A stretch of DNA of 64,000 bases from Desulfitobacterium sp038181555 (GCF_038181555.1 NZ_JBBWUA010000014.1:12523-76522), one strand, 5' to 3'; numbered from the stretch's first letter, positions 50,613 through 60,133 are shown. The notes: a model not told the origin generated them from the letters alone. Numbers and translations are program-made.

Positions 50613-50741
50613 GTTAATAAGACCTCCTTTGCTAAACTCCTAACTCAATGTTCCCTTATTTTGGAGTTGTTATGCATTTCTTGAATGGGACAAAGTGGTC
50701 GTGTCAACAAATTAAGATAAAGTAGAAATAGGAGGAGTATT

Positions 50742-51245
50742 GTGGACGTCAAATTTAGCCTTCGCAAAGCTACCCATGAGGATTTGGGGCGAATCAATGA
50801 AATATACAATTGGGCAGTGCTGAACACAGTTGCAACTTTTGACCTCGAAGAACGTACCCTGGAGAGAAGTGAACCCTGGTTTGCATCGCATTTGGATCCT
50901 TATTACCCACTATTCGTGGTGGAAAACCAGAGTGGGGTCACAGGATGGGGGAGTCTATCGCCATTTCGTACCAAACCGGCTTATAAAGAAAGTGGCGAGT
51001 TTTCTATTTACATAGCACCTGAATGGTTGGGTAAGTCCATGGGAGATGCCCTCTTAAAAGCGCTTTGCGAAGAGGCGGGAAAATTAGGATACCATACCTT
51101 ATTGGGTTTGATTACAGCGAGCAATGAGAAAAGTCTCAACTTAGCTGTAAAGCATGGTTTTTACGAAGTGGGTAGGTATCGAGAAGTCGGGAAAAAGTTC
51201 GGACAATATTTGGATGTCATCACCATGCAGAGAATTCTTGCTTAA
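50742..51245 (+). CDS. GNAT N-acetyltransferase (phosphinothricin/PAT-like)
   Basis: This 167-residue GNAT enzyme resembles phosphinothricin/methionine sulfoximine acetyltransferases: LRKATHEDLGRINEIYNWAV at the N-terminus, VTGWGSLSPFR, and the acetyl-CoA loop APEWLGKSMGDALLKAL. Such enzymes usually detoxify amino-acid analogues. Start GTG 50742 follows AGGAGGAG. Confidence 0.9.
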   Translation: MDVKFSLRKATHEDLGRINEIYNWAVLNTVATFDLEERTLERSEPWFASHLDPYYPLFVVENQSGVTGWGSLSPFRTKPAYKESGEFSIYIAPEWLGKSMGDALLKALCEEAGKLGYHTLLGLITASNEKSLNLAVKHGFYEVGRYREVGKKFGQYLDVITMQRILA

Positions 51246-51547
51246 GCTATGGTTATTTCTGAAAATGAGCACTATTTTTTAAGTGGATTTTCTGCCGGAT
51301 TCGCGGAGATAAACCATTAATTAACCAAACTGGAGAAATATGTAATTATTTAACGATACTTTAATATCCATATATATCCATTTATCCCCCTAGTTGCGGG
51401 CTTTCTAAAAAATAAGATTATTCTGGCGTTTACTTATTTTTTACGATTTCGACATCTCGCCTGAAGTATAATAGGTTTACCGGCAAGAAGACAAGAGAGA
51501 ATTGACAGTATAGAGAGATAAAAGTCCGGAAAATATCACAAGGCGGG
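51246..51547. promoter_or_regulatory. spo0A upstream region with a 0A box and -10
   Basis: This 302-bp gap contains TTCGACA (51448-51454), a perfect reverse 0A box, 12 bp before TATAAT (51467-51472). That matches autoregulated spo0A promoters. No other gene or terminator was evident. Confidence 0.55.
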
Positions 51548-52354
51548 ATGATAAGAGAAATGGGAAAGAAAGTTAAAATTGTTGTTGCTGATGACAATCG
51601 GCACCTGTGCCAAATGCTACAAGATTATATTCAGGGCCAGGATGACCTCGAGGTGGTAGGTGTGGCGTACAATGGAGTCGAAGCATGGGATCTCGTTCAA
51701 TCTCAAGAACCAGATCTTATCATAATCGACTTGGTTATGCCTAGCTTGGACGGTTTGGGTGTTTTAGAGAGAATCAATGGACGAACTGCAGCTTCACGTC
51801 CTAAGGTGATTATGCTTACGGCATTTGGTCAAGAATCCCTTACCCATCAAGCCATGGTTTTAGGAGTGGATTACTTCATTCTGAAACCTTTTGATTTGGA
51901 AATACTAGCAAAAAGAATCCGCAGCTTAACCCAGAACTGTGCTCCTTCTTCTGCTCCTATGACTTCCTCTATAAGTTCTGTGACCAATGCTGGTAGCGGT
52001 GTCAATTTAGGAGCTGAAGTTACCAATATGATGCATCAAATCGGGATACCTGCTCATGTAAAGGGCTATCAGTACATAAGAGATGCGATACTTATGGTTG
52101 TGGAAGATGTCTCCTTATTGGGTGCCGTGACTAAAGAACTTTATCCGGCTATTGCCAAAAAATATGATACGGCTCCCAGTCGAGTAGAACGGGGCATACG
52201 TCATGCCATCGAATTAGCTTGGGAGCGGGGTCACACGGAAACCTTAAAACGTATCTTTGGCTATTCCATGAATATCGAACGGCAAAAGCCCACGAATTCT
52301 GAATTTGTTGCTTTATTAGCCGATAAATTAAGAGTAATGAGTAAGGTTAGCTAA
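51548..52354 (+). CDS. spo0A: Stage 0 sporulation protein A
   Basis: This 268-residue master regulator has an N-terminal receiver (ADDN at 14-17, phospho-acceptor Asp61 in IIIDLVMP, Lys near FILKPFD) and a C-terminal Spo0A DNA-binding domain from about 150. The recognition region includes YDTAPSRVERGIRHAIELAW. The organism therefore should sporulate. The ribosome site AAGGCGGG is very close to ATG 51548; ATG 51560 is an alternative start. Confidence 0.97.
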   Translation: MIREMGKKVKIVVADDNRHLCQMLQDYIQGQDDLEVVGVAYNGVEAWDLVQSQEPDLIIIDLVMPSLDGLGVLERINGRTAASRPKVIMLTAFGQESLTHQAMVLGVDYFILKPFDLEILAKRIRSLTQNCAPSSAPMTSSISSVTNAGSGVNLGAEVTNMMHQIGIPAHVKGYQYIRDAILMVVEDVSLLGAVTKELYPAIAKKYDTAPSRVERGIRHAIELAWERGHTETLKRIFGYSMNIERQKPTNSEFVALLADKLRVMSKVS

Positions 52355-52820
52355 AGTACAGCTATTAAGGGCTACACCTCGTTTGCCGGATGTTCGAATA
52401 TCAGAACAGCTACGTTTATTTAGATAAATGTACATAAGAATTTCCGAACGACAATAGCAGACTGTTGGATTAGTGCGCGATGAACCGCAAGCACTGTTCT
52501 GTGAGGGGCGAGTAATCGCCCCTATTCTACATTTTAGTTCATAAACCCTGTATTCAATATTAAAACACGAATTTTGTCGGATGAGTCTCTCTTCCTTAGA
52601 TGTTTATCCTGATCTTATTAGTTTTACCAATAATAGTCAGAACCTTCGTGAAATAGTAAATTGACAAAGTTGGTTCTGATTGATAAAATTGATTCGCATC
52701 TCTGTTTATATAATGGCTTTCATATGGACTTTCATATGAGAATTAGGACGCATTTTTTGCGTCTAAATTTGCTTTAATGACGGGGACAGGTTTTTAATAA
52801 GAGTGAGGGGTTATTGACAT
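52355..52820. other. 466-bp gap with terminator-like hairpins and the opp promoter
   Basis: AGGGGCGA-GTAA-TCGCCCCT (52504-52523) is a perfect 8-bp hairpin that probably ends spo0A or a processed RNA. A second hairpin GACGCA/TGCGTC lies at about 52748-52764. No supported open frame was found. Confidence 0.55.
52661..52689 (+). promoter_or_regulatory. Promoter of the oligopeptide transporter operon
   Basis: -35 TTGACA (52661-52666), spacer 17, -10 TAAAAT (52684-52689). Start about 130 bp before oppB, leaving an untranslated leader with a GACGCA/TGCGTC hairpin. Confidence 0.65.
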
Positions 52821-53738
52821 ATGCTAAAGTACATTATTAAACGAATTTTTCTAGCAGTAATGACAATTTTCGTGGTTGCGACCATAACTTTTTTTCTTAT
52901 GAACATGGTGCCCGGTGGTCCATTTGTTGCAGAAAAGTCCATTAGTGCACAAGCACAGGCTGCCCTACATGAGAAATTTGGGCTGGATAAACCATTGATT
53001 GTGCAATACAAAAACTACATGCTAAGTGCTGCTCAGGGCGACTTTGGCTTGAGTTTAAAACAGCGTGGCCGTACGGTTAGCGATATCATAATCAGCAAAT
53101 TTCCGGTTTCAGCCAAACTGGGTGGTATCGCAGTACTTCTGGCATTATCGCTGGGGATTCCTCTGGGGAGTATAGCTGCACTCAACCGCGGTAAATGGCT
53201 CGATGATGTGATCATCGTCATCGCTACCTGCGGCATAGCCTTTCCCAGCTTTGTTATCTGTACGGTGGGCATGTATGTGTTCGGCGTCTACCTAGGGGTA
53301 TTGCCGACCATGGGTCTCACGACACCTGCTCATTATGTTCTTCCTGTCTTTGCACTTTCTTTCTATCCTACAGCCTATATTACTCGACTAATGCGCTCGT
53401 CGATGCTCGATGTGATTGGTCAGGACTATATGCGAACGGCCCGTGCCAAGGGTCTTTCTCAGATGGCCAGTCTGTTCAAGCACGCACTGCGCAATGCGAT
53501 CCTGCCTGTAATCACTTATGTGGGCCCTATGCTGGCCTTCACCCTGACCGGGAGTTTCATCGTGGAGAAGATTTTCGTCATTCCCGGTTTAGGTGGTCAG
53601 TTCGTCAGCTCCATCGTCAATCGTGATTATACAGTTATTATGGGTACCACAATATTCCTGGCAACGCTGGTTATCACCATAAATGCCTTGATCGATATCC
53701 TTTATAAATTTATTGATCCCCGTATTCAACTTAAATAA
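52821..53738 (+). CDS. oppB: Oligopeptide ABC transporter permease OppB
   Basis: This 305-residue inner-membrane permease has six predicted spans and the EAA loop (about 200-225, ARAKGLSQMASLFKHALRNA) that contacts the ATPases. The N-terminal LKYIIKRIFLAVMTIFVVATITFFLMN is typical of OppB/DppB. GTGAGGGG lies before ATG. It is the first of five genes that encode a full importer, with the binding protein last. Confidence 0.95.
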   Translation: MLKYIIKRIFLAVMTIFVVATITFFLMNMVPGGPFVAEKSISAQAQAALHEKFGLDKPLIVQYKNYMLSAAQGDFGLSLKQRGRTVSDIIISKFPVSAKLGGIAVLLALSLGIPLGSIAALNRGKWLDDVIIVIATCGIAFPSFVICTVGMYVFGVYLGVLPTMGLTTPAHYVLPVFALSFYPTAYITRLMRSSMLDVIGQDYMRTARAKGLSQMASLFKHALRNAILPVITYVGPMLAFTLTGSFIVEKIFVIPGLGGQFVSSIVNRDYTVIMGTTIFLATLVITINALIDILYKFIDPRIQLK

Positions 53739-53750
53739 GGAGGGCAGAAA

Positions 53751-54794
53751 ATGACAGAAAAAAATCCGCTTAGCTTGCAATTAAAGGTTGAAGATTTTCT
53801 GCCTGCAACTGATGCAGAAAAGCAAAGTCTCACTCAAATGCGTCCTGGAGTCAGCTTTTGGAAGGATGCCATGCGGCGACTCAGGAAAAACAAGGTGGCA
53901 ATGATAAGTCTTACGGTTATTCTGATCGTTATGTTCTTTTCTTTTATCGTGCCAAACTTCTATCCCTATCAATATGAACTGCAGATCAAAGGTTCCGAGT
54001 ACCTCAAACCCATGACCTACTCCACCCAGGAACAGCTTCGTATTGATGCCGGAGAAAAGGTGTTTCCGCATATTCTGGGAACAGATAATCTGGGCCGCGA
54101 TTATGCTGTCCGCGTGATGGTGGGCAGCCGCATCTCCTTAATGGTTGGTTTAATTGCTTCCGCTATCATACTTCTTATTGGCTCAACTTACGGCGCCGTG
54201 TCGGGATACTTTGGCGGCTGGGTAGATCTCGTCATGATGCGTATTGTCGATATCATCTATACTGTGCCTGATATTCTTTTGATCGTGCTGATTTCCTTTG
54301 CGATCAGGGATCCTTTGGCCATCTTGGCTGCCAAGCCCGGCTTTGGGTGGATTCAAACGGTGGGTCCTAATTTAATTAGTATTTTCTTGGTATTTGCCCT
54401 GTTGTATTGGGTGGGTATGGCCCGGATTGTTCGCAGCCAGGTCTTGGCCCTTAAACAGAATGAATATGTGACGGCAGCCAGAGCTTTAGGTGCCGGTACT
54501 GGGCGTATTATCCGTAAGCATCTGCTGACCAACACTATCGGTACGTTGATTGTTACCACGACTTTGCAAATTCCTTCTTCGATTTTCACGGAGAGTTTTT
54601 TGAGCTTCCTTGGTTTAGGAGTTGCTGTTCCATTGCCTTCTTTAGGTTCGCTGGCCAGTGATGCCCTTAACGGTCTGAACAGTTATCCTTATCTGTTGAT
54701 GGCGCCGGCTTTGCTAATCAGCCTCATTATTCTCAGTTTTAACCTATTAGGTGATGGTCTGCGGGATGCATTCGACCCCAAGATGAAGAGTTGA
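53751..54794 (+). CDS. oppC: Oligopeptide ABC transporter permease OppC
   Basis: This 347-residue partner permease has a long N-terminal cytoplasmic/periplasmic segment (about 1-90, with an OppC-N-like first span) followed by five spans. Its EAA loop AARALGAGTGRIIRKHLLTN lies at about 240-260. AAGGAGGG precedes ATG; oppB ends 12 bp earlier. The substrate range (peptide or nickel) cannot be told from the permease alone. Confidence 0.95.
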   Translation: MTEKNPLSLQLKVEDFLPATDAEKQSLTQMRPGVSFWKDAMRRLRKNKVAMISLTVILIVMFFSFIVPNFYPYQYELQIKGSEYLKPMTYSTQEQLRIDAGEKVFPHILGTDNLGRDYAVRVMVGSRISLMVGLIASAIILLIGSTYGAVSGYFGGWVDLVMMRIVDIIYTVPDILLIVLISFAIRDPLAILAAKPGFGWIQTVGPNLISIFLVFALLYWVGMARIVRSQVLALKQNEYVTAARALGAGTGRIIRKHLLTNTIGTLIVTTTLQIPSSIFTESFLSFLGLGVAVPLPSLGSLASDALNGLNSYPYLLMAPALLISLIILSFNLLGDGLRDAFDPKMKS

Positions 54795-54809
54795 GGAAGG
54801 AGAAACATA

Positions 54810-55817
54810 ATGAACGAGTACTTGGTTGAAATCCGCAACGAGAGGCTCTCCTTCTTTACCCCGGCAGGTGAGGTAAAGGCACTCAATGATGTGTCCTTGC
54901 ATGTCCGTGAAGGCGAAGTGTTGGGTATAGTGGGGGAGAGCGGTTCCGGAAAATCAGTTACCTCTTATAGTCTCATGGGACTGACGGCTCATCCTGGCCG
55001 ACTCATCGGTGGGGATATCTATTTTAACGGACATCATATCAATAAGATGTCGGAACGAGAGTTGCGTGAAATCAGAGGTAACGAAGTTTCGATTATCTTT
55101 CAGGATCCCATGACTAGCCTCAATCCGGTCTTTACTGTCGGCAACCAGATCCGCGAGGTTATTCTTATGCATACCAACAAAAGCAGGAAAGAGGCCAACG
55201 AGCGTGCCCGGGAACTTTTACAGTTAGTAGGCATTAACGAACCGGAAAAACGCTTAAAACAATATCCTCATGAGTTGTCCGGTGGTATGCGCCAGCGGGT
55301 GATGATTGCTATTGCTTTGGCCTGCGAGCCTAAGCTACTGATAGCCGACGAGCCGACGACTGCTTTGGATGTAACGATTCAGGCTCAGATCATAGAACTG
55401 ATGATGAATCTGCGGGAAAAGATGGGGATGTCCATTATTTTGATTACCCACGACTTGGGTGTTGTGGCCGGGATGTGCGACCGCATTGCCGTTATGTATG
55501 CCGGCAAGGTGATCGAGTCCGGGACCGCAGATGAAATCTTCTATCAACCATCCCACGAATATACCAAAGGCTTGCTACTGAGCGTACCAAATATTAATGA
55601 TCGGGAACACAAGCAATTGGTGCCGATTGAAGGTTTACCAGTGGACATGCTCAATCCTCCAGCGGGTTGTCCCTTTGCTCCCCGCTGTCGTTCATGTATG
55701 AAAATCTGTTTGAGCACTATGCCGAGCTATACCAAGCTTAGTGAGGAGCATTACAGTGCATGTTGGCTGCTGGACAAAGCGAAATTTGAAGGACAGTCGG
55801 AGGTTCAGCATGATTGA
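54810..55817 (+). CDS. oppD: Oligopeptide ABC transporter ATPase OppD
   Basis: This 335-residue ATPase has Walker A GESGSGKS (about 41-48), signature LSGGMRQR and Walker B LLIADEPTTALDV. The C-terminal oligopeptide/dipeptide extension carries a CPFAPRC...CMKIC four-cysteine group. AAGGAGAA lies before ATG. The stop overlaps oppF by 8 bp. Confidence 0.95.
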   Translation: MNEYLVEIRNERLSFFTPAGEVKALNDVSLHVREGEVLGIVGESGSGKSVTSYSLMGLTAHPGRLIGGDIYFNGHHINKMSERELREIRGNEVSIIFQDPMTSLNPVFTVGNQIREVILMHTNKSRKEANERARELLQLVGINEPEKRLKQYPHELSGGMRQRVMIAIALACEPKLLIADEPTTALDVTIQAQIIELMMNLREKMGMSIILITHDLGVVAGMCDRIAVMYAGKVIESGTADEIFYQPSHEYTKGLLLSVPNINDREHKQLVPIEGLPVDMLNPPAGCPFAPRCRSCMKICLSTMPSYTKLSEEHYSACWLLDKAKFEGQSEVQHD

Positions 55818-56790
55818 AAATAATAAATTACTGGAAATACAGCATTTAAAACAATATTTTCCGGTTAAGAGCGAACAATTTTTCGAGAAAAAAGTTGTCA
55901 AAGCGGTGGATGATGTATCCTTCCATATTAATAAAGGTGAGACCTTGGGTCTTGTGGGTGAGTCAGGATGTGGGAAGACGACGACCGGACGAACTTTGCT
56001 GCGACTTCATGAACCTACTGGGGGTAAAATCTTCTACGATGGAAAAGACATCACACATGTTAACATGCTGCCCTATCGTCGGAAGATGCAGATTGTGTTT
56101 CAGGATCCTTATGCAAGTCTTAATCCTCGCATGACTGTGGGGGACATAGTGGGTGAGGCCATTGATATTCATCATTTGGCAGCTAATGCCCAGGAACGCC
56201 GGGAACGTATTGTAGAGCTTTTAAGCTTAGTGGGTCTGAATACAGAGCATGCCAACCGCTATCCCCATGAATTCTCCGGCGGGCAGCGCCAAAGGGTGGG
56301 CATCGCCCGTGCTCTAGCTGTAAGCCCTGAGTTTATCGTTTGTGACGAGCCTATTTCTGCACTGGATGTATCGATTCAGGCTCAGGTAGTCAATATGTTT
56401 GAAGAACTTCAGCAGCGTATGGGACTGACATATCTGTTTATTTCCCATAATTTGAGCGTAGTGAAGCATATATCCAATCGCATCGGCGTTATGTATCTGG
56501 GTAAGCTGGTGGAGCTGGCTGACAACTATGAACTAACCTTTCACAGTGTTCATCCTTATACCCGCAGTTTGATATCAGCCATCCCTATAGCTGACCCCAA
56601 AGTTTCACGCAGCACGAAACGCATAGTGCTTGAGGGCGATGTCCCTAGCCCCGTGAATCCTCCATCCGGCTGCCGTTTTCGTACCCGGTGTTTTTATGCG
56701 GACGAACAGTGTGCCGTAGAGGAACCCGTGTGGAAAGAGGTCTCTGCCGGTCACTTTGCCGCCTGTCATCATTTGGATCGGGTTCAATGA
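55810..56790 (+). CDS. oppF: Oligopeptide ABC transporter ATPase OppF
   Basis: This 326-residue ATPase has Walker A GESGCGKT, the FQDPYASLNPRMT Q-loop, signature FSGGQRQRVGIARAL and Walker B CDEPISALDVS, plus the C-terminal SGCRFRTRC extension. ATG 55810 follows GGAGGTTC and overlaps the oppD stop; an earlier in-frame ATG at 55741 lies deep inside oppD without a ribosome site. Confidence 0.95.
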   Translation: MIENNKLLEIQHLKQYFPVKSEQFFEKKVVKAVDDVSFHINKGETLGLVGESGCGKTTTGRTLLRLHEPTGGKIFYDGKDITHVNMLPYRRKMQIVFQDPYASLNPRMTVGDIVGEAIDIHHLAANAQERRERIVELLSLVGLNTEHANRYPHEFSGGQRQRVGIARALAVSPEFIVCDEPISALDVSIQAQVVNMFEELQQRMGLTYLFISHNLSVVKHISNRIGVMYLGKLVELADNYELTFHSVHPYTRSLISAIPIADPKVSRSTKRIVLEGDVPSPVNPPSGCRFRTRCFYADEQCAVEEPVWKEVSAGHFAACHHLDRVQ

Positions 56791-56868
56791 TCCATTCCTA
56801 TAATTATTTGCCGTGCAATTATCGCGGTGAATGATAAATAACTAGAAGTAAAAGGAGGAAAAGAATGT

Positions 56869-58506
56869 ATGAAAAAAAAGACTACCCTACTGTTGGTCAT
56901 CACCATGATCCTATCCCTTACGATTACCGCTTGCGGTAAAACATCCACTCCTGCGTCAACTGACGCGAACAAGAAACCCAAACAACTTGTAGCCCAGATT
57001 GGTCCCAATCCCGAGACCCTCGACCCTGCTTTGAACAGTGCCGTGGACGGTGGCAACATGCTCCTATTTGCCTTTGATTGTCTGCTCAATGTGGACAAAG
57101 ACAACAAGATCATTCCTGGTGCCGCTGAGAAGTGGGAGACCAGTGCAGATGGTCTGACTTGGACCTTCCATCTACGTGAAGGACTGAAGTGGTCTGACGG
57201 ATCACCACTGACAGCCAAGGACTTTGTGTACAGTTGGAAACGGGTGGCAGATCCTGCTACAGCTGCGCCCTACGGTCAAACCATGCTTGGTATGGTGAAA
57301 GGGTTTAATGAAGCTGCTGCCGGCAATCCTGATGCCCTAGCCGTTTCTGCACCTGATGACAAGACTTTCGTTGTTGAACTGTCCAATCCTACCGCTTATT
57401 TCGATAGCCTAGCTGCTTTCGCAGCTTTGAGCCCTGTACAACAGGCTACTATTGAAGCTAATGGAGATGCTTGGGCGACAAAACCCGAGAGCTATATCGG
57501 CAACGGACCCTTCTATATCAGTGAATGGGTACCCAGCTCATATATTCTGTTTACTAAAAACCCACATTACCGCGATGCGGCTTCGATTAAACTGGATTCC
57601 ATCAAGCTACTCCTCATCGAGGATTCAAATGCTGCTTACGCCGCTTATAAAACTGGCGAAGCTATGATGATTAAGGATGTGCCGACTGCAGAGATTCCCT
57701 CTTTGCAGGGCAACAGCGAATTCTATATCGACCCACTGCTTGGCACCTATTATCTTGACTTAAACAATACCTTGAAGCAATTCTCAGATCCCCGTGTCCG
57801 TATGGCTCTGAGCTTGGCTATCGACCGCAAATACGTGGCTGGAACTCTGATGCAAGGTACTTATACCGCTGCCTCTAATTTCATCGGCACAGGCGTAGCT
57901 GACTGGGATGGCAGCAGCTTCATGAACAATGCCAACGGCGGTAAGCCATATATTAATGTTGACGATCACGAAGGCAACCTTGCCAAAGCTAAGGCGCTTC
58001 TGGCTGAGGCCGGTTATCCTGAAGGTAAAGGCTTCCCAGCTATTACGTACTCCCTCAACGATGCTGGTTATCACAAAGTAGTTGCCCAATACATTCAACA
58101 AGCATGGAAAGAATTAGGACTTACTGTGAATGTTGAAGTAGTAGAGTGGGCCAGCTTCACTCCGCAACGCCGTGCAGGTGATTATCAAACTAGCCGCGAT
58201 GGTTGGCTGTTTGATTACAATGATGCTTCCAATATGTTGGATCTGATGTACAGCACCAATGGCAACAACAATGCTAAGTATAAAAACCCTCAGTATGATG
58301 CTTTGATGGATAAAGCTGCTGCAGAAGTCGATCCGAAGACACGTTCCGGATATCTGCATCAGGCGGAAGATCTGTTAATGGCTGATGCTGCTATCGTACC
58401 TGTCGCTTATTACAACCAGTTCTATCTACAGAGCCCCAAAATCACAGGCTCCTGGCACTCTCCTTACGGCTACTGGTACTTCCAGTACGCTGACATCGTG
58501 GAATAA
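56869..58506 (+). CDS. oppA: Oligopeptide-binding lipoprotein OppA
   Basis: This 545-residue SBP family 5 protein has a lipoprotein signal (TITAC lipobox, Cys22) and the family signature WTFHLREGLKWSDGSPLTAKDFVYSWKR. The ligand lobe contains SLAIDRK and the C-terminal VPVAYYNQFYL. It captures peptides (or nickel or dipeptides) outside the membrane for the OppBCDF pore. AAAGGAGG lies before ATG 56869. A GC-rich hairpin follows. Confidence 0.95.
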   Translation: MKKKTTLLLVITMILSLTITACGKTSTPASTDANKKPKQLVAQIGPNPETLDPALNSAVDGGNMLLFAFDCLLNVDKDNKIIPGAAEKWETSADGLTWTFHLREGLKWSDGSPLTAKDFVYSWKRVADPATAAPYGQTMLGMVKGFNEAAAGNPDALAVSAPDDKTFVVELSNPTAYFDSLAAFAALSPVQQATIEANGDAWATKPESYIGNGPFYISEWVPSSYILFTKNPHYRDAASIKLDSIKLLLIEDSNAAYAAYKTGEAMMIKDVPTAEIPSLQGNSEFYIDPLLGTYYLDLNNTLKQFSDPRVRMALSLAIDRKYVAGTLMQGTYTAASNFIGTGVADWDGSSFMNNANGGKPYINVDDHEGNLAKAKALLAEAGYPEGKGFPAITYSLNDAGYHKVVAQYIQQAWKELGLTVNVEVVEWASFTPQRRAGDYQTSRDGWLFDYNDASNMLDLMYSTNGNNNAKYKNPQYDALMDKAAAEVDPKTRSGYLHQAEDLLMADAAIVPVAYYNQFYLQSPKITGSWHSPYGYWYFQYADIVE

Positions 58507-58541
58507 AAACTCCGACTCTAATCACATGACTAAGGGCATGG

Positions 58542-58560
58542 GCCGCCGACTATCGGCGGC
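58542..58560 (+). terminator. GC-rich hairpin after oppA
   Basis: GCCGCCGA (58542-58549) pairs with TCGGCGGC (58553-58560) with a three-base loop, followed by TCTTGC. Probable end of the opp operon. Confidence 0.7.
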
Positions 58561-58671
58561 TCTTGCTACTAGCTGAAGACAAAACGGAATCTTGTGGGCA
58601 GTGAGGATTGTCTAACCAAATTGTTCGTAACCTTGAATTAAATCTGGTAAAAATGGAGGATGGATTAAGAT

Positions 58672-59346
58672 ATGGGAAAGCTCATCATTATCGAAGGCGG
58701 AGATGGGAGCGGAAAAGCTACCCAAACGAGAAAACTTTGGGATCGCTTCACTCAGGAAGGCCTGCAAGCGATGAAGGTAGAGTTTCCTAATTATGCAAGC
58801 CCCTCGTCAGCCCTTGTAAAAATGTACCTAGGAGGAGAATTTGGGAGTGACCCCAATGCGGTCAACCCCTATGCGGCATCTACCTTCTATGCTGTGGATC
58901 GTTATGCCTCCTATAAAACCCTCTGGGGGGATTTTTACAGGCAAGGAGGAATCATTCTTGCTGATCGCTATACCACCTCCAACATGATTCATCAAGCAGT
59001 TAAAATCCAAGATTCCGATGGCTGGGAAAGCTATATTGAGTGGCTGAAAGATCTTGAATATCGTCTGATGGGCTTGCCTGCACCGGATCTAGTGATTTAT
59101 CTTAATATGCCCCCTGACTACAGTATTCATTTTATTGCGAATCGGGAGGATAAATCAGTTGTTTCCAGCCAAGATATTCACGAAAAAAATGTGGCATATC
59201 TTAAGGAATCCTATGAGAATGCTCAGAAAATACGAATCCACGAACATTGGGTAAATATTGACTGCTTATCTGAAGGTAAGCTAAAATCTATTGAGGAAAT
59301 TCATGAGGAAATCTATCAGGTTGTTCAGGAGCTGTTGGTTCCCTAA
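58672..59346 (+). CDS. Thymidylate kinase-like protein
   Basis: This 224-residue P-loop kinase is of the dTMP kinase type: EGGDGSGKATQT (Walker A), the DRYTTSNMIHQA segment with the DR motif, and a LID-like region with REDKS. It is longer than usual around 75-110 and has an AVDRYASYKT insertion. A second chromosomal tmk is common; this may be a divergent paralogue. ATGGAGGATGGA precedes ATG. Other nucleotide kinases are possible but less likely. Confidence 0.85.
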   Translation: MGKLIIIEGGDGSGKATQTRKLWDRFTQEGLQAMKVEFPNYASPSSALVKMYLGGEFGSDPNAVNPYAASTFYAVDRYASYKTLWGDFYRQGGIILADRYTTSNMIHQAVKIQDSDGWESYIEWLKDLEYRLMGLPAPDLVIYLNMPPDYSIHFIANREDKSVVSSQDIHEKNVAYLKESYENAQKIRIHEHWVNIDCLSEGKLKSIEEIHEEIYQVVQELLVP

Positions 59347-59426
59347 TGACGTTTAAAGCAGACTTCCAAATCATGACTTGACAAAGAGTGACTCATTTAG
59401 TAAAGTAAATAAGCGGTTAATTTCGC

Positions 59427-59502
59427 GCGCTCGTAGCTCAGGGGATAGAGTGACGGTTTCCGAGGCCGCAGGTCGCAGGTTCAAATCCTGCCGGGCGCAC
59501 CA
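59427..59502 (+). tRNA. tRNA-Arg (anticodon CCG), CCA encoded
   Basis: The acceptor GCGCTCG pairs with CGGGCGC (one G-U), followed by A73 and CCA at 59500-59502. The D arm GCTC/GAGT and T arm GCAGG-TTCAAAT-CCTGC are regular. The anticodon is CCG at 59460-59462, with T59 before it; position 27-43 is an A-C mismatch. It lies immediately before a composition shift, a typical integration site for mobile elements. Confidence 0.9.
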
Positions 59503-59560
59503 AAAACAAAAGGTAAAAAAGATTTATTGCTTACAAAGCCAGTAAATCCGCGCCTTTCGA

Positions 59561-59594
59561 GGACTTCCACAATGAAAAGTGGAAGTCCTTTTTT
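59561..59594 (+). terminator. Terminator just inside the element boundary
   Basis: GGACTTCCAC (59561-59570) pairs perfectly with GTGGAAGTCC (59579-59588) followed by a T run. Confidence 0.88.
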
Positions 59595-59662
59595 CGTAGA
59601 TTTATTGGGGTAAAAGCTTCACTCTGACGGGACTCAAACCTACAAGTAAAAACGAATAGGAA

Positions 59663-59792
59663 TGGCGCCCTTTTGAGAACAGAGTGAAATGAAAAAGGGC
59701 GCCACTCAAAATGCAATCAAATAAACAAGCTGAAAATAAAAAGGGCGCTGATTTTTAAGGCTGAATGAAAGCCGATAAAGTTAGCGCCCTTT
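59663..59792. repeat. Paired hairpins sharing the AAGGGCGC core
   Basis: Hairpin 1: TGGCGCCCTTTT (59663-59674) with AAAAGGGCGCCA (59693-59704). Hairpin 2: AAAGGGCGCT (59740-59749) with AGCGCCCTTT (59783-59792), enclosing GGCT/AGCC. Both present AAGGGCGC. No supported open frame is here. Confidence 0.75.
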
Positions 59793-59833
59793 ATTAATAT
59801 ACACCAAAATCACATTTAAATTGAAAGCATCGG

Positions 59834-59884
59834 AAAGCCGGAGAATCGGAGTGCAGGAATGCACTTTATTCTCCGGCTTTTTTT
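59834..59884 (+). terminator. Terminator with nested hairpin
   Basis: AAAGCCGGAGAAT (59834-59846) pairs with ATTCTCCGGCTTT (59868-59880), enclosing GTGCA/TGCAC (59851/59860), then TTTT. It probably ends a transcript or insulates the element's first gene. Confidence 0.85.
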
Positions 59885-59905
59885 GTTTTCTGGAAAGGAG
59901 TAGCC

Positions 59906-60130
59906 ATGCTGGTACGATATAAGAGAAATAAGCAAGCTGCCTGTTACGACTCGGACAATCTAACTACTCTCGGCAGGACACCACCGGACGAACGACCTCG
60001 CGGTCCGTTCCAAAGCTGCGGCGGCTGCCCATACCCGTCCCACGGTTTCATCTGCTACAGCTCTGAGGGAGATTGCCTCAGAACGGATATGCAAAAAATT
60101 GCAAAACGCAGAAAGGAAGGTGCAAGATGA
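59906..60130 (+). CDS. Small Cys-rich protein of the element
   Basis: This 74-residue basic protein has cysteines grouped as CGGC, a later FICYSS and GDC, suggesting zinc or Fe-S binding. I do not recognise a named family, although small proteins of this kind are common at the start of CTn modules. AAAGGAG five bases before ATG supports the start. Four bases separate it from the next ATG. Confidence 0.6.
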   Translation: MLVRYKRNKQAACYDSDNLTTLGRTPPDERPRGPFQSCGGCPYPSHGFICYSSEGDCLRTDMQKIAKRRKEGAR

Positions 60131-60133
60131 AAC

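Noticed and set aside
59617..59640. Minus-strand GGTTTGAGTCCCG resembling a tRNA T arm
   Set aside because: The flanking bases do not form a T stem and no acceptor stem or anticodon arm fits.
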